A stretch of 63,168 nucleotides of DNA from Deltaproteobacteria bacterium HGW-Deltaproteobacteria-12. GTDB taxonomy: Bacteria > Desulfobacterota > Syntrophia > Syntrophales > Smithellaceae. Location: the NCBI GenBank assembly GCA_002840565.1, contig PHBK01000032.1:1-63168 (forward strand), written 5' to 3'. Made by a program: the position numbers and the translations under genes. Below the pieces are notes generated by a model, which was given only the letters and a program-made list of their open reading frames with translations, ran no database searches and was not told the DNA's origin. The first letter of the stretch is position 1; every line of letters begins with the position of its first letter. This document shows positions 30,958 through 40,700 of the stretch, one piece after another.

Positions 30958-32259
30958 TCAATTTGCGAGTCTCAGTTCACGGTCGAGAATCTCGCGGAAT
31001 TCTCGAAATAATTTGCGGTCGCTCAGGATGGTATCGTGCGTACAGTCAAAGCCGTATGTTTGCGCAGCAGAGTCGACGGCTCGTTCATCAAGGGCTGCAT
31101 TCCCGGAAAGCTTGTCAAATTTACCATAAAAAATGTAGTGGGTAATACCCGGCGGCAACCGGCTTGCCAGGGTTGTTTGGATAAAGTCGCTTTGCGTTCC
31201 CAGGTCCACCCAGACAGGGATGCTCTTGTGGGGAATAATCTGAGAAATGTCGGCGGCAGCGAATCCGCTCCAGGGCGTCGCCAACGACATAAATAAAGGA
31301 ACATGACTTTTTTGTTTGTCCATCGGATATCGAGTTAAAAAGGAACGCGCCGTCAAACCGCCGACACTGTGGGCAATGACGCCCATTTTTTTGAACCCCA
31401 GTTTTTGCTGGAGCTCTCGCAGCTCTTCGTTAAGCAAGGCTGCGGCAAGAGGAAGGCGAATCCCTGAAGGATAGTAAAAAAACCAGGGTTGATAGCGGCT
31501 GCGGTCCAGCCGCATGCAAATATAAATCCAGTTATGCGGACTGCCTTCGGTGCCGTGCACAAAAAGAAGGGGAATTTTGCGGGGATCATAATCTTCCGCG
31601 AGATAAATGTGTGCTCCGAATACTTTCATAAACGATGAAGGCTGCCAGTATCCTGTTGAGGCCTTTTCCAGCGAAAAATATTCATGATAAATTTTTAGTA
31701 CCTGACCATTATGAGTTAACTTTTTCAGAAATTCCTGTTTTCCGGAAAAATTCACACCGGGAGGGAGTTTGATTTTTCTGCTGTTGCCGGCGGACGTCTG
31801 GATGAGGAGGCCGGTGAGAAGATCACCTTCGTTGATCGATATCGCCTGCGGAGAAAAAGATGAACCATATAGTCCGGATATTTCGTCATTTTCATAAATG
31901 CCGTTGTGATTATAGTCCGTCAGGGCATAAAGATTATAAGAGCCCTGAGGCAGGTAGAGCAGAAAAATCCCCTGGCTATTGGCGTTGGCATATTCAGCAA
32001 TCTTCGTGCTGCCGGCGGAGAGCGGGCAGGCGACGACCAGCGTGGATGCCCGGGCCTGATCAAGGCTGATAACCCTGCCTTTGATTACTGCGGAATTGTA
32101 GACAGGTGCGTCGCTATTGCCTCTTTGCTGCACAGACCCTCCCGCGACATCATCCTTCGTGGGAATACTCAGATAACGGCACCCCACCATAACGGACATG
32201 AAGATGACGGATAGAGTTGAGAGTAAAAATAATCGGCAATATTTTGTTTGTCTTTTCAT
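30958..32259 (-). CDS. Lipoprotein alpha/beta-hydrolase (lipase-like)
   Basis: This 433-residue predicted lipoprotein has its signal peptide ending at the lipobox VMVGC (about residue 27). Residues about 55-165 look like a carboxypeptidase-regulatory (CNA-B-like) beta-sandwich. From about 220 an alpha/beta-hydrolase follows, with oxyanion motif LLFVHGTEGSPHNW and nucleophile elbow IAHSVGGL, similar to PGAP1/LipB-type lipases. A likely catalytic His lies in FDCTHDTILS near the end. Its ATG overlaps the stop of the upstream ankyrin lipoprotein gene (ATGA), so the two are coupled. The substrate is unknown, but an extracytoplasmic esterase or phospholipase is likely. Confidence 0.8.
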   Translation of the reverse strand: MKRQTKYCRLFLLSTLSVIFMSVMVGCRYLSIPTKDDVAGGSVQQRGNSDAPVYNSAVIKGRVISLDQARASTLVVACPLSAGSTKIAEYANANSQGIFLLYLPQGSYNLYALTDYNHNGIYENDEISGLYGSSFSPQAISINEGDLLTGLLIQTSAGNSRKIKLPPGVNFSGKQEFLKKLTHNGQVLKIYHEYFSLEKASTGYWQPSSFMKVFGAHIYLAEDYDPRKIPLLFVHGTEGSPHNWIYICMRLDRSRYQPWFFYYPSGIRLPLAAALLNEELRELQQKLGFKKMGVIAHSVGGLTARSFLTRYPMDKQKSHVPLFMSLATPWSGFAAADISQIIPHKSIPVWVDLGTQSDFIQTTLASRLPPGITHYIFYGKFDKLSGNAALDERAVDSAAQTYGFDCTHDTILSDRKLFREFREILDRELRLAN

Positions 32260-33347
32260 TGTTTCTTGATTTTTCTTTCCATTAAATCCACGATTTTTTG
32301 CTGATTATTTTCCTTTGCCAGATCAAGAGCGCTTTTCCCCCTGCTGTTTCTCCTGTTCATGTCTGCTCCGTTTTCCACAAGCAAAGAGGTAATGCTTTCC
32401 AGCCCATACTGCGCCGCGAGCATCAGCGGCGTAAACCCTTTATTATCCTGACTGTTGAGGTTAGCCTTCCTGTTAACAAGGACGGTAACAAGATCCGGCA
32501 TGTCGTTGTAAACCGCCAGATGCAGAGGGGTTTGTCCCTGAATATTCGGGGTGTTTATATCCTGATGCTGCGAAACAAGCAATAATGCCGTGGATGAATA
32601 TCTGCCGTTAATACTTTTCATCAAAGGCGTTTCGCCCCTTGCATCCGGCGCATTGACTACGGCTCGCCTGTCGATTAAAAGCCGGACATTCGTGAGATCG
32701 CCTTTTGCCGCAGCCAAATGCAGCGGAGTTCTGTTTTGTTGATCTTTGATATTTACGTTGGCCTGATGCTGAATGATCAGCGTGGCAAAGTCATAGAGAC
32801 GATAGTCAATCGCCAAATGCAGAGCAGTTTCTCCGAAGCCGTTTTGCAGATCAAGGCCTTTTCCCGCGGTCAGCAACAGTGGAATGCTGTCCCAGCTATT
32901 ATTGTAAATAGCCCACATCAGCGCCGTGTACCCGTGTTTATCCTGCTTTTGCGGATCTGCGCCCGACTGCAGCAATAATTCCACGATACCCGGGTGACGC
33001 TCGTTGACCGCGACCATCAAGGGCGTCAGGCCATTTGCGTCCTGCTGGTTGATGCTCGCTTTTTTAATCAGGAAATAATCAGCCAGACCTTCATGTCCAT
33101 ATTGGATGGCATACATAAATCCCGTCCAGTCGTAGGAATCTGTGATGTTGACATCGATTTTTTTTTCCTCCACCAGGCGCATGACAGTCGCGATGTCGCC
33201 CTTTCTGGCCGCTGCAAAAAATATTTTTTCCGGAGCGGCAGAGGCGGCTGCCTCATCCTGAGTAAAATTCTTGATGTACGAAGCTGAACAGGCGCAGAGG
33301 GACAGGGTAATGATCAATAATATTATTTTAACGACTGAACCACGCAT
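32256..33347 (-). CDS. Ankyrin-repeat lipoprotein
   Basis: This predicted lipoprotein of about 363 residues starts MRGSVVKIIL with lipobox LCAC (about residue 17). The open frame continues upstream to 33524, but that part lacks a signal peptide and looks non-coding. The mature protein is about nine ankyrin repeats of about 33 residues each, with repeated G-TPLHLA and G-TPLM-A turns. Its stop overlaps the lipase gene by four bases. Ankyrin arrays bind proteins, and a periplasmic lipidated one beside a lipase may act as its inhibitor, chaperone or immunity factor. This is inference only. Confidence 0.82.
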   Translation of the reverse strand: MRGSVVKIILLIITLSLCACSASYIKNFTQDEAAASAAPEKIFFAAARKGDIATVMRLVEEKKIDVNITDSYDWTGFMYAIQYGHEGLADYFLIKKASINQQDANGLTPLMVAVNERHPGIVELLLQSGADPQKQDKHGYTALMWAIYNNSWDSIPLLLTAGKGLDLQNGFGETALHLAIDYRLYDFATLIIQHQANVNIKDQQNRTPLHLAAAKGDLTNVRLLIDRRAVVNAPDARGETPLMKSINGRYSSTALLLVSQHQDINTPNIQGQTPLHLAVYNDMPDLVTVLVNRKANLNSQDNKGFTPLMLAAQYGLESITSLLVENGADMNRRNSRGKSALDLAKENNQQKIVDLMERKIKKQ

Positions 33348-33653
33348 GCAAAATGATCGCCTGGGCCATTTTCCTGTTGGACTGAGCATATAAATTGTCA
33401 CCCTGTTTTGCATCTTGAGCGCGGCTTTCTCCCTCGATCGGCGGGCTTTCCAACTGGGCCGCATTATTTCAAGTATTGACGCCCCAAGCGTCTCATATTT
33501 CAGCAAAATCATCAACTGAATCATGCGAAAATGTAATCATGCGAAAAAAACAATTCCCCAGGTTCCGTCTTTTCTCCTTAACAGAAAAATCTCCGTGCAT
33601 TTTCGGGCCGTTTTTTATAGAACGCATAATTATGGATGGGGGATGAACGATTA

Positions 33654-34391
33654 ATGGCATCTGCGGCTAAAACTTCGAATATCAGTATTGTTTTATATAA
33701 ACCAAAATATGCCGGCAATGTCGGCGCCGTAGCTCGCGCCGCTAAAAACATGGGCATCGGGAATATTATGGTTGTGGGTGCGGGCGAGTTGGACCGGGAG
33801 GAGATGCAAACAAGATCAACTCATCTGGCCGCGGATGTGCTCGATCAGATAAAATATTGCGACGATATTGGTACGGCACTGGCCGATTTTCAATACATTG
33901 TCGGGACAACATCACGGCTGGGTAAAGCCCGCGGGCCTTTCAGCACCCCGCGGCAAATGGCGCAGGATATCGTCGGCATTTCCCGGAGAAATAAAGTGGC
34001 TCTTCTTTTCGGTCCGGAGGATACGGGACTCGCCAACAAAGAATTGCGCTATTGCCACGCTATGGTCACCATTCCCTCCACCCGCGATTTTAAATCGCTT
34101 AACCTATCTCATGCAGTAATGATTCTTTGTTATGAAATCTATACGGCCAGGCTGACCGCCACCGAAGATGCGGCGCCCAAATGGGCACGCTCGACCGAGT
34201 TAGAAGGGATGTACAGCCAAATTAAAACATTGCTGGCGGAAATCGGTTTTTTAAATCCGGAAAATCCCGATTACTGGATGTTGGATTTGCGCCGTTTTTT
34301 TGCCCGTTCCGGCCTGCTCAGCCGGGAAGTGAAAATAATTCGCGGCATCTGCCGGCAGCTGGAATGGTCGGTGCGCGACAAAAAACCTTGA
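33654..34391 (+). CDS. trmJ: TrmJ/SpoU-family tRNA/rRNA 2'-O-methyltransferase
   Basis: This SPOUT methyltransferase of about 245 residues has the N-terminal motif NVGAVARAAKNMG and motif 2 LFGPEDTGLANKEL. The knot motif 3 reads CHAMVTIPSTRDFKSLNLSHAVMILCYE. TrmJ modifies nucleotide 32 of several tRNAs. I prefer the ATG at 33654 behind GGGGGA; an in-frame ATG six codons earlier is possible. It is divergent from the ankyrin gene. Confidence 0.88.
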   Translation: MASAAKTSNISIVLYKPKYAGNVGAVARAAKNMGIGNIMVVGAGELDREEMQTRSTHLAADVLDQIKYCDDIGTALADFQYIVGTTSRLGKARGPFSTPRQMAQDIVGISRRNKVALLFGPEDTGLANKELRYCHAMVTIPSTRDFKSLNLSHAVMILCYEIYTARLTATEDAAPKWARSTELEGMYSQIKTLLAEIGFLNPENPDYWMLDLRRFFARSGLLSREVKIIRGICRQLEWSVRDKKP

Positions 34392-34533
34392 CTTTGCGGG
34401 GCAGTTCTTCTAGGGATTGCTTATGTCGAGAGAAGATTATGGCGCTGCCTTCCTGAAGGAAGAAGGTTGTAATACAGGCCCGCATCAACAGCGGGAGAGA
34501 AAATCGGCTTGAACAGCAATGGAGGTACACAAA

Positions 34534-35691
34534 ATGAGAAAAATATTTTCTTTTACCGGGGCAAAAAAAATTATATTCGGCATTGGGTCGTTTCACGCTT
34601 TGGCCGGCCATATTAAAGAGTTGAATGCGAAAAATCCTTTGGTGGTAATTGATAAAAATCTGGCCAAAGCCGGTTTTCAGGAGGCGGTCGCCAACCTGCT
34701 TATTCCCGAAGGTATGAAATATACCGTTTTTGACAAGGTTGAGCCGGAGCCGGCTATTGAACTGGCCGATGAAGGAGCCGCTCTGGCCATTAAAAACAAA
34801 TGCGACATCGTTATCGGCATTGGCGGCGGCAGCGCCATGGACACGGCCAAGGCCATTGCGGTGCTGGCAACCAACAAGGGCAGCGCGGTCGATTACCTGG
34901 GGCTGAACAAAGTGCCCAAACATGGTCTGCCCAAAATCATGATACCGACAACGGCCGGTACCGGCAGCGAAGTTACTTTTACCGCGGTTTTTGTCCGCAA
35001 GAATTTAAAAAAGAAAGAAGGAATGAACAGCCCTTACCTTTATCCGGAACTCGCTCTGCTGGATCCGGAATTGACGCTAAGCCTGCCCCCGATACCCACC
35101 GCTCAGACCGGCCTGGATGCCTTGTGCCACGCCATTGAATCATATACGTCGGTGAATGCCTCGCCGATGAGCGAGCTTTTCTCTCTGCAGGCGATTGTGC
35201 TGATTGCCGAGAACTTGCGCACCTGCGTTCACGATGGTAAGAATTTGAAAGCACGGGAAAACATGCTGCTGGGCAGTCTGTATGCTGGGCTCGGTCTGGC
35301 CAATGCCGGTGTCACGGCGGTACATTCTCTGTCCTATCCTCTGGGCGGCAAATACGGAATCGGGCACGGACTGGCCAATACCTTGATGTTACCGGCGACG
35401 ATGGCGTTTAATCTGCCTGCCGCGCTCGATAAATTTGCCGATATCGCCGAAGCGATGGGCGAGATTACCGATGATTTGCCGGTGCGCGAGGCTGCTTATC
35501 TGGCCCTGGAGGCGGTGGAATCATTAATTGAAGACTGCGGTATTGATTCAACGCTGGCTGAATTCGGGATCAAGGAAAAAGATTTTCCGGCATTGGCCGA
35601 TGTGGCACTGACCGTTGCCCGGCCGCTGGAAAATAATCCGCGTAAAGTCACCAAAGAGGATGCTATTGAGATCTATACGGACGCTTATTGA
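34534..35691 (+). CDS. kdnB: Iron-containing alcohol dehydrogenase, probable Kdo 8-oxidase (KdnB-like)
   Basis: This 385-residue group III (Fe-dependent) alcohol dehydrogenase has the nucleotide motif GIGGGSAMDTAKAI. Its metal-binding residues lie in QTGLDALCHAIESY and the later AVHSLSYPLGG/YGIGHGL His motifs. The start at 34534 follows GGAGG by eight bases; the upstream ATG overlaps that site. The next genes are a DegT-type transaminase and, beyond an insertion, kdsB. In Shewanella the same three families make Kdo8N: KdnB oxidises C8 of Kdo and KdnA aminates it. The Kdo assignment therefore rests on context. Confidence 0.72.
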   Translation: MRKIFSFTGAKKIIFGIGSFHALAGHIKELNAKNPLVVIDKNLAKAGFQEAVANLLIPEGMKYTVFDKVEPEPAIELADEGAALAIKNKCDIVIGIGGGSAMDTAKAIAVLATNKGSAVDYLGLNKVPKHGLPKIMIPTTAGTGSEVTFTAVFVRKNLKKKEGMNSPYLYPELALLDPELTLSLPPIPTAQTGLDALCHAIESYTSVNASPMSELFSLQAIVLIAENLRTCVHDGKNLKARENMLLGSLYAGLGLANAGVTAVHSLSYPLGGKYGIGHGLANTLMLPATMAFNLPAALDKFADIAEAMGEITDDLPVREAAYLALEAVESLIEDCGIDSTLAEFGIKEKDFPALADVALTVARPLENNPRKVTKEDAIEIYTDAY

Positions 35692-35711
35692 TAGCAAAGA
35701 TATTTAACCAA

Positions 35712-35806
35712 CCGCCTCGCAGCAAGCTTTCGAGGTGTGAAATGAACGTCATTATATCGCGAGCTCGCTGCGGAAAATTAACGCTCGTCCCGCAGCAGCG
35801 GGATTA
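35712..35806. repeat. Dispersed palindromic repeat R1, copy 3
   Basis: This is a longer copy of the repeat at 4781 and 12859. It has CGCAGCAAGC, then about 35 extra bases, then AAAATTAACGCTCGTCCCGC and CAGCAGCGGG. It lies between the dehydrogenase and transaminase genes, ending just before the kdnA ribosome site. Confidence 0.65.
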
Positions 35807-35822
35807 ACAAGAGGAGGAACAA

Positions 35823-37025
35823 ATGGCTGGTGCAGAGCTGATCGGCAAAGAGGAAATCAAGGAAGTAATGGATGTGCTCGAAACGGGCATCCTGATGCGC
35901 TACAATTTTGACAAGGAAAGAAACTATGTTTTTAAAGTGCGGGAATTTGAAGAAGCATTCGCCCAATACTGCGGGGTGTCTTACGCATTGGGCGTAACCT
36001 CCGGTTCATCGGCGCTGAAAGTTGCGCTCACCGCGCTGGATATCGGCCCCGGTGATGAAGTGCTTGTCCCCGCCTTTACGTTTCTGGCGACTTATGAGGC
36101 CGTTATGGAGGTAGGGGCCATTCCCGTAATGGTGGATATTGACGAAACGCTTAACCTTGACCCGAAGGAAATTGAAAAGAAAAAAACCCAATATACCAAG
36201 GCGGTAATTCCCGTGCATATGTGCGGTTCGGCGGCCAACATTGATAAAATTATCGAGATTGCCCGGAAAAATAATCTGATCGTGTTGGAAGATAACGCTC
36301 AGGGTTGCGGAGCAAGTTTCCACGGTAAAAAGCTGGGCAGCTTTGGCGACATGGGAATTTTCAGTTTTGACTATGTGAAAACATTGACTACCGGGGAAGG
36401 CGGCATGGTTATCACCAACAGTCTGGATTTGTACCATCGTGCCGAGTGGTATCACGACCATGGCCACGATCATAACCCTAAAGTCAGCCGGGGGCTGGAA
36501 GGAAGAACCATTCTCGGTTTCAACTACCGGATGAATGAACTGCAGGGAGCGCTGGGTTTGGCGCAATTGCGCAAGCTCGATTACATTGTGGCCGAGCAGA
36601 AAAAAAATAAGAAGGTTATCAAGGATGCTCTGGCCCAGGTTCCAGGCGTTGGCTTCAGGCATTTACCGGATCCCGCAGGAGATTCCGCAACGTTTTTAGC
36701 ATTTAATCTGCCCACCGAAGATCAAGCGCAAAGATTCCAGAACCTGTTCTCCGCCGAAGGCGTTGACACTGTTTGCTATAAAAGAAATGCCTGGCATTAT
36801 GTGCCGAACTGGGAACATTTTCTGGCGCGATCAACGGCAAACTCCAAGAAATATCCGTTTAACGATCCTACTTACAAGGGCAAGGTGCAATATTTGCGGG
36901 AAAGCATTCCGCAGGCGGAAGATCTGCTGGGCCGCACCTTGGTCATGGGCATTGCGGTGAAAATGAGTCCCGAGAAGCTCAATCAAATTACCAAGGCGAT
37001 AGAACAGGCCGCAAAGAATATGTAA
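35823..37025 (+). CDS. kdnA: DegT/DnrJ/EryC1-family transaminase, probable KdnA
   Basis: This 400-residue PLP-dependent sugar aminotransferase has the N-terminal part MAGAELIGKEEI, then TSGSSALKVALTAL for the phosphate site and LEDNAQGCGAS for the Asp pocket. The Schiff-base Lys lies in SFDYVKTLTTGEGG. A strong AGAGGAGGA site precedes the ATG. The usual HPxK is replaced by DYVK, as is common in the KdnA/inositol-type branch. It lies 131 bases downstream of the Fe-dehydrogenase gene, and a terminator follows. The probable role is converting 8-oxo-Kdo to 8-amino-3,8-dideoxy-manno-octulosonate for LPS; other nucleotide-sugar roles remain possible. Confidence 0.75.
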   Translation: MAGAELIGKEEIKEVMDVLETGILMRYNFDKERNYVFKVREFEEAFAQYCGVSYALGVTSGSSALKVALTALDIGPGDEVLVPAFTFLATYEAVMEVGAIPVMVDIDETLNLDPKEIEKKKTQYTKAVIPVHMCGSAANIDKIIEIARKNNLIVLEDNAQGCGASFHGKKLGSFGDMGIFSFDYVKTLTTGEGGMVITNSLDLYHRAEWYHDHGHDHNPKVSRGLEGRTILGFNYRMNELQGALGLAQLRKLDYIVAEQKKNKKVIKDALAQVPGVGFRHLPDPAGDSATFLAFNLPTEDQAQRFQNLFSAEGVDTVCYKRNAWHYVPNWEHFLARSTANSKKYPFNDPTYKGKVQYLRESIPQAEDLLGRTLVMGIAVKMSPEKLNQITKAIEQAAKNM

Positions 37026-37104
37026 TTCCGTCTTGCTGCCATCGCCGTATCATTTATGATTTAGAATGGAATGAGCTATCGTATCACGTTTAGGGGAAGA
37101 GGAG

Positions 37105-37138
37105 CCGCGCATGAATTGCTTCAAGCGCGGTTTTTTTT
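37105..37138 (+). terminator. Intrinsic terminator after kdnA
   Basis: A CCGCGC/GCGCGG stem with a 14-base loop is followed by eight T residues. It closes the kdnBA transcript about 80 bases past the kdnA stop, so the distal kdsB needs another promoter. Confidence 0.8.
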
Positions 37139-37186
37139 ACGAGCACAAATTCTATTTTGTTAGTCATAAGCTGAAAAAGACCTGTT

Positions 37187-37372
37187 TTAAAGATTAAGTT
37201 CCTTCTTTAAATCAGCATGCGATTTCCATTTTTTATTCTTCAGCTTGACATCCAGCGCTGAGTAATAATCATTCCTATCTTCTTCAATGTCTTTCAAACG
37301 CAAATATTCCTTATAGTCGATTACAACCGCTACCGGTTTATTATTTTCTTTAACTAGTTGAGTTTTAATCAC
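37187..37372 (-). CDS. Phd/YefM-like antitoxin
   Basis: This 61-residue protein resembles the small antitoxins of the RelB/Phd type: a short beta strand (KPVAVVIDYKEYLRL) followed by a charged helical tail that would wrap the toxin. Its ATG lies inside the end of the toxin gene (eight-base overlap), so the order is toxin first, antitoxin second. It probably neutralises the RelE/ParE-like partner and represses the operon. Confidence 0.72.
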   Translation of the reverse strand: MIKTQLVKENNKPVAVVIDYKEYLRLKDIEEDRNDYYSALDVKLKNKKWKSHADLKKELNL

Positions 37373-37634
37373 GATACGCCTCCTGCCGGTGCTTTACTTC
37401 ATAAATTAACATTACTTTGCCATCATCATTGAATATAACTCGATAATTTCCTACGCGTAATCTTTTAAAGTCGCCATATTTCCCTTTCAGGACTTTAACG
37501 TCGAAATCACTTTTTCTGCCCTTGCGTGCGGCAAAATTTTCCAGTGCCTCTATAATCATAGCGGCACTTTTTTTGTCGCCTTTATATATTTTCTTAATCT
37601 GTTTTTCAGCCTTCTCAGAATATCTTATATCCAT
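37365..37634 (-). CDS. RelE/ParE-type toxin
   Basis: This 89-residue protein fits the RelE superfamily length and pattern: SEKAEKQIKKI at the N-terminus, KLKG-type VLKGKYGDFKRLRVGNYRVIF in the centre with basic residues, and the C-terminal VMLIYEVKHRQEAYRD carrying Lys and Arg. Most such enzymes cut mRNA on the ribosome; some poison gyrase. It is encoded upstream of and overlapping the antitoxin gene, in the gap between kdnA and the restriction enzyme. Confidence 0.82.
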   Translation of the reverse strand: MDIRYSEKAEKQIKKIYKGDKKSAAMIIEALENFAARKGRKSDFDVKVLKGKYGDFKRLRVGNYRVIFNDDGKVMLIYEVKHRQEAYRD

Positions 37635-37779
37635 ATCAAACGGCCTACAATGATCTTTTACAAAATATAATGAATTAATGAAACAAAATCAAGGATTTTA
37701 GGATGTAAAACGCTATACATCCCCACCTGCCCTCTTTATTTTTCCTAGATAATGTGTTTAATTACTCTCGAATCTTTTC

Positions 37780-40700
37780 ATGTCAAATAATCTTCTTTTG
37801 ATGGTGAAAATGGAATTAAACCTACTGAAACCGCGGGCGGCTCTTAACAAGGCTTTTCTGAAGATCAAGCCGTATAGAAGCGACATTGAAAATTTTAAAA
37901 AGAATCTTGTTTCGCTTTTGGACGGCATCGATACATCTCAATCGGAGGAGTTCCATAAAAATAACCTGTCCGTCTTTCTGCAGGACACCTGGTACAAAGA
38001 CACGCACTTTATTAATACCAAAGATCGCAGCGATTTAGTTATTCATAACGGCAAGGATGCTAAAAGTCCGGTGGGCGTTATTATTGAAACAAAAAAACCG
38101 GGCAATAAAACGGAAATGCCGCGAACCGGCAACATCAACTTCAAAGCCTTTCAGGAACTGGTTTTATACTATCTGCGTGAGCGGATCAATCTGAAAAATC
38201 TGGAAATAAGATATCTGATAGCCACCGATATTTACGAATGGTTTATTTTCGACGCCCAGGTTTTTGACAGGCTCTTTGTTCAAAATAAAAAATTCGTCAA
38301 ACAGTTCGTCGATTTTGAAGAAAGGCGGCTGGCAGATACCGGTACAGAATTCTTTTATAAAAACATTGCCGAACCATTTATCAATTCGCTGGATGCGGAG
38401 TTGCCGTTCACCTGGTTTAATATTCGCGAATTGGAAAAACCGTTGCGCAACACCGACCGTCAGGACGACCATAAACTGATCGATCTTTGTAAATTGCTTT
38501 CCCCGGAACATCTGCTCAAGCTGCCGTTTGCCAATGACAGCAATACTCTGGACAAGGCTTTTTATACCGAGCTTCTGCATATTATCGGTCTGGAAGAAAC
38601 AAAAGAGGGCGGCAAAAAATTGATCAGACGCAAAAAGGAAGAAAGCCGCAACCCCGGTTCACTTATCGAAAGCGCGATTACTCAACTGGAGAGCCTTGAT
38701 AAAATTTCACGGCTGAAAAACGCCCAACGTTTCGGATCAACCAATCAGGAAAGATTATTTAATATTGCGCTGGAGCTTTCCATTACCTGGATCAACCGCA
38801 TCCTTTTTTTGAAACTTCTGGAAGCCCAATTGCTCAACTACAACAAGGGCGACAAATCTTATTCCTTTCTTAATCTCGAACGGGTAAAGAATTTTGACGA
38901 CCTGGACAGCCTCTTCTTTCAGGTTCTGGCGCGCAAGCCGGAAGAACGAAGCGGGCCGGTAAAGAAGTCATTTGCCAAAGTGCCGTATCTCAACAGTTCG
39001 CTTTTTGATCCGGCGGAAATAGAACATGAAGGTTTGTTTATCAGCCAGATCAAGGATGTGCAATTGCCTGTTCTCAGTTCGACGGTTCTCAAGGACACAA
39101 CCGGCAGAAAAAGAATTGGCGCCTTAAGTACGCTGGAATATCTCTTTGAATTTCTCAATGCCTATGATTTTGCGGGCGAAGGCGCGGCAGAAATTCGGGA
39201 AGACGGCAAAACGCTCATCAATGCTTCGGTGCTGGGCCTGATTTTCGAGAAAATCAATGGTTACAAGGACGGTTCGTTTTTTACTCCCGGTTTCATTACC
39301 ATGTACATGTGCCGCGAAACCATCCGCCGGGCGGTCGTGCAGAAATTCAATGAGGAGAAGAAATGGCATTGCCGGAATGTCAACGATCTCTACGACAAAA
39401 TCGAAGATAAAAAAGAAGCCAACGAAATCGTCAACAGCCTGAAAATCTGTGATCCCGCTGTCGGATCCGGCCATTTTCTCGTTTCGGCCCTGAATGAAAT
39501 CATTGCCGTCAAAAATGATTTGAAAATCTTATTTGACCGGGATGGACGCCGCTTGAAAGAATATTCTGTCGAAGTGGTCAACGATGAACTGATCGTAACC
39601 GATGAAGACGGCAATATCTGCGAATATCATCCGGCTGGCAAGGAAAGCCGCCGCGTGCAGGAGGCGCTGTTTCACGAAAAGCAAACCATCATCGAAAACT
39701 GCCTGTTTGGCGTGGACATCAATCCCAACTCCGTCAAGATTTGCCGCCTGCGGCTTTGGATCGAACTGCTGAAGAACGCCTACTACAAAGCCCCTGCTTT
39801 TACCGAACTGGAAACACTGCCCAATATCGATATCAACATCAAGTGCGGCAATTCGCTGATCAGCCGCTATCAGCTCGATGCAGACGTTAAGGAAGCCCTG
39901 CGGCGCAGCAAATGGACGATTGATGGCTACCGTCTGGCCGTGATGGCCTACCGCAATGCCCGCAGCAAAGACGAAAAACGGAAGATGGAAAAACTGATTG
40001 AGGAAATCAAGGGCAATTTTGAAAGCGAAGTCGCCGCAGGCGACAAGCGCATTGTCCGGCTGAAAAATTTGCAGGATGAATTGAAAACCCATGCCACGCA
40101 GACGCACATGTTTGAACTCACAAAAACCGAAAAAGCAGCCTGGGAAGCAAAGCTTAAAAAGCTTTCGGCCGGTATTGGCAAACTGGAGGCGGAACTTGCG
40201 GAAATCAGGAACAACAAAATTTTTGACAACGCTTTCGAGTGGCGCTTTGAATTTCCTGAAGTGCTCAACGACGAGGGCGATTTTGTCGGATTTGATGTCG
40301 TGATCGGAAATCCGCCATATGGTGTTAATTTTAACAGTAGTGAGAAGCAATTTTACAACAGCGACTATTTCGCTGTTGATGATATTTACACACTGTTCAT
40401 TGAAAAAGGCATTAATACAGCAAATAAAATAGGAACAGTATCGTTTATTACTCCAATCTTTTGGTTAACTGGTGATAAATATTTTGCAACAAGAAAGTTT
40501 ATTGCAGAATATTCACACATTGAAACTGGAATAACTTTGCCATATGACATTTTTGCAGATGCTTATATAGATACGGGTATCTATATTTTTTCTAAGAGAA
40601 AGCAGGCAACTGCATCTTATGTTTATGAGTTTTCGCCTAAAGATATTATAGATAGCAACATCTTACATTCACTAAACCTCATAGAAATGAAAAATACAGA

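Noticed and set aside
33348..33524. Extended N-terminus of the ankyrin protein
   Set aside because: The extension would bury the lipoprotein signal peptide; the internal ATG gives a proper lipobox.
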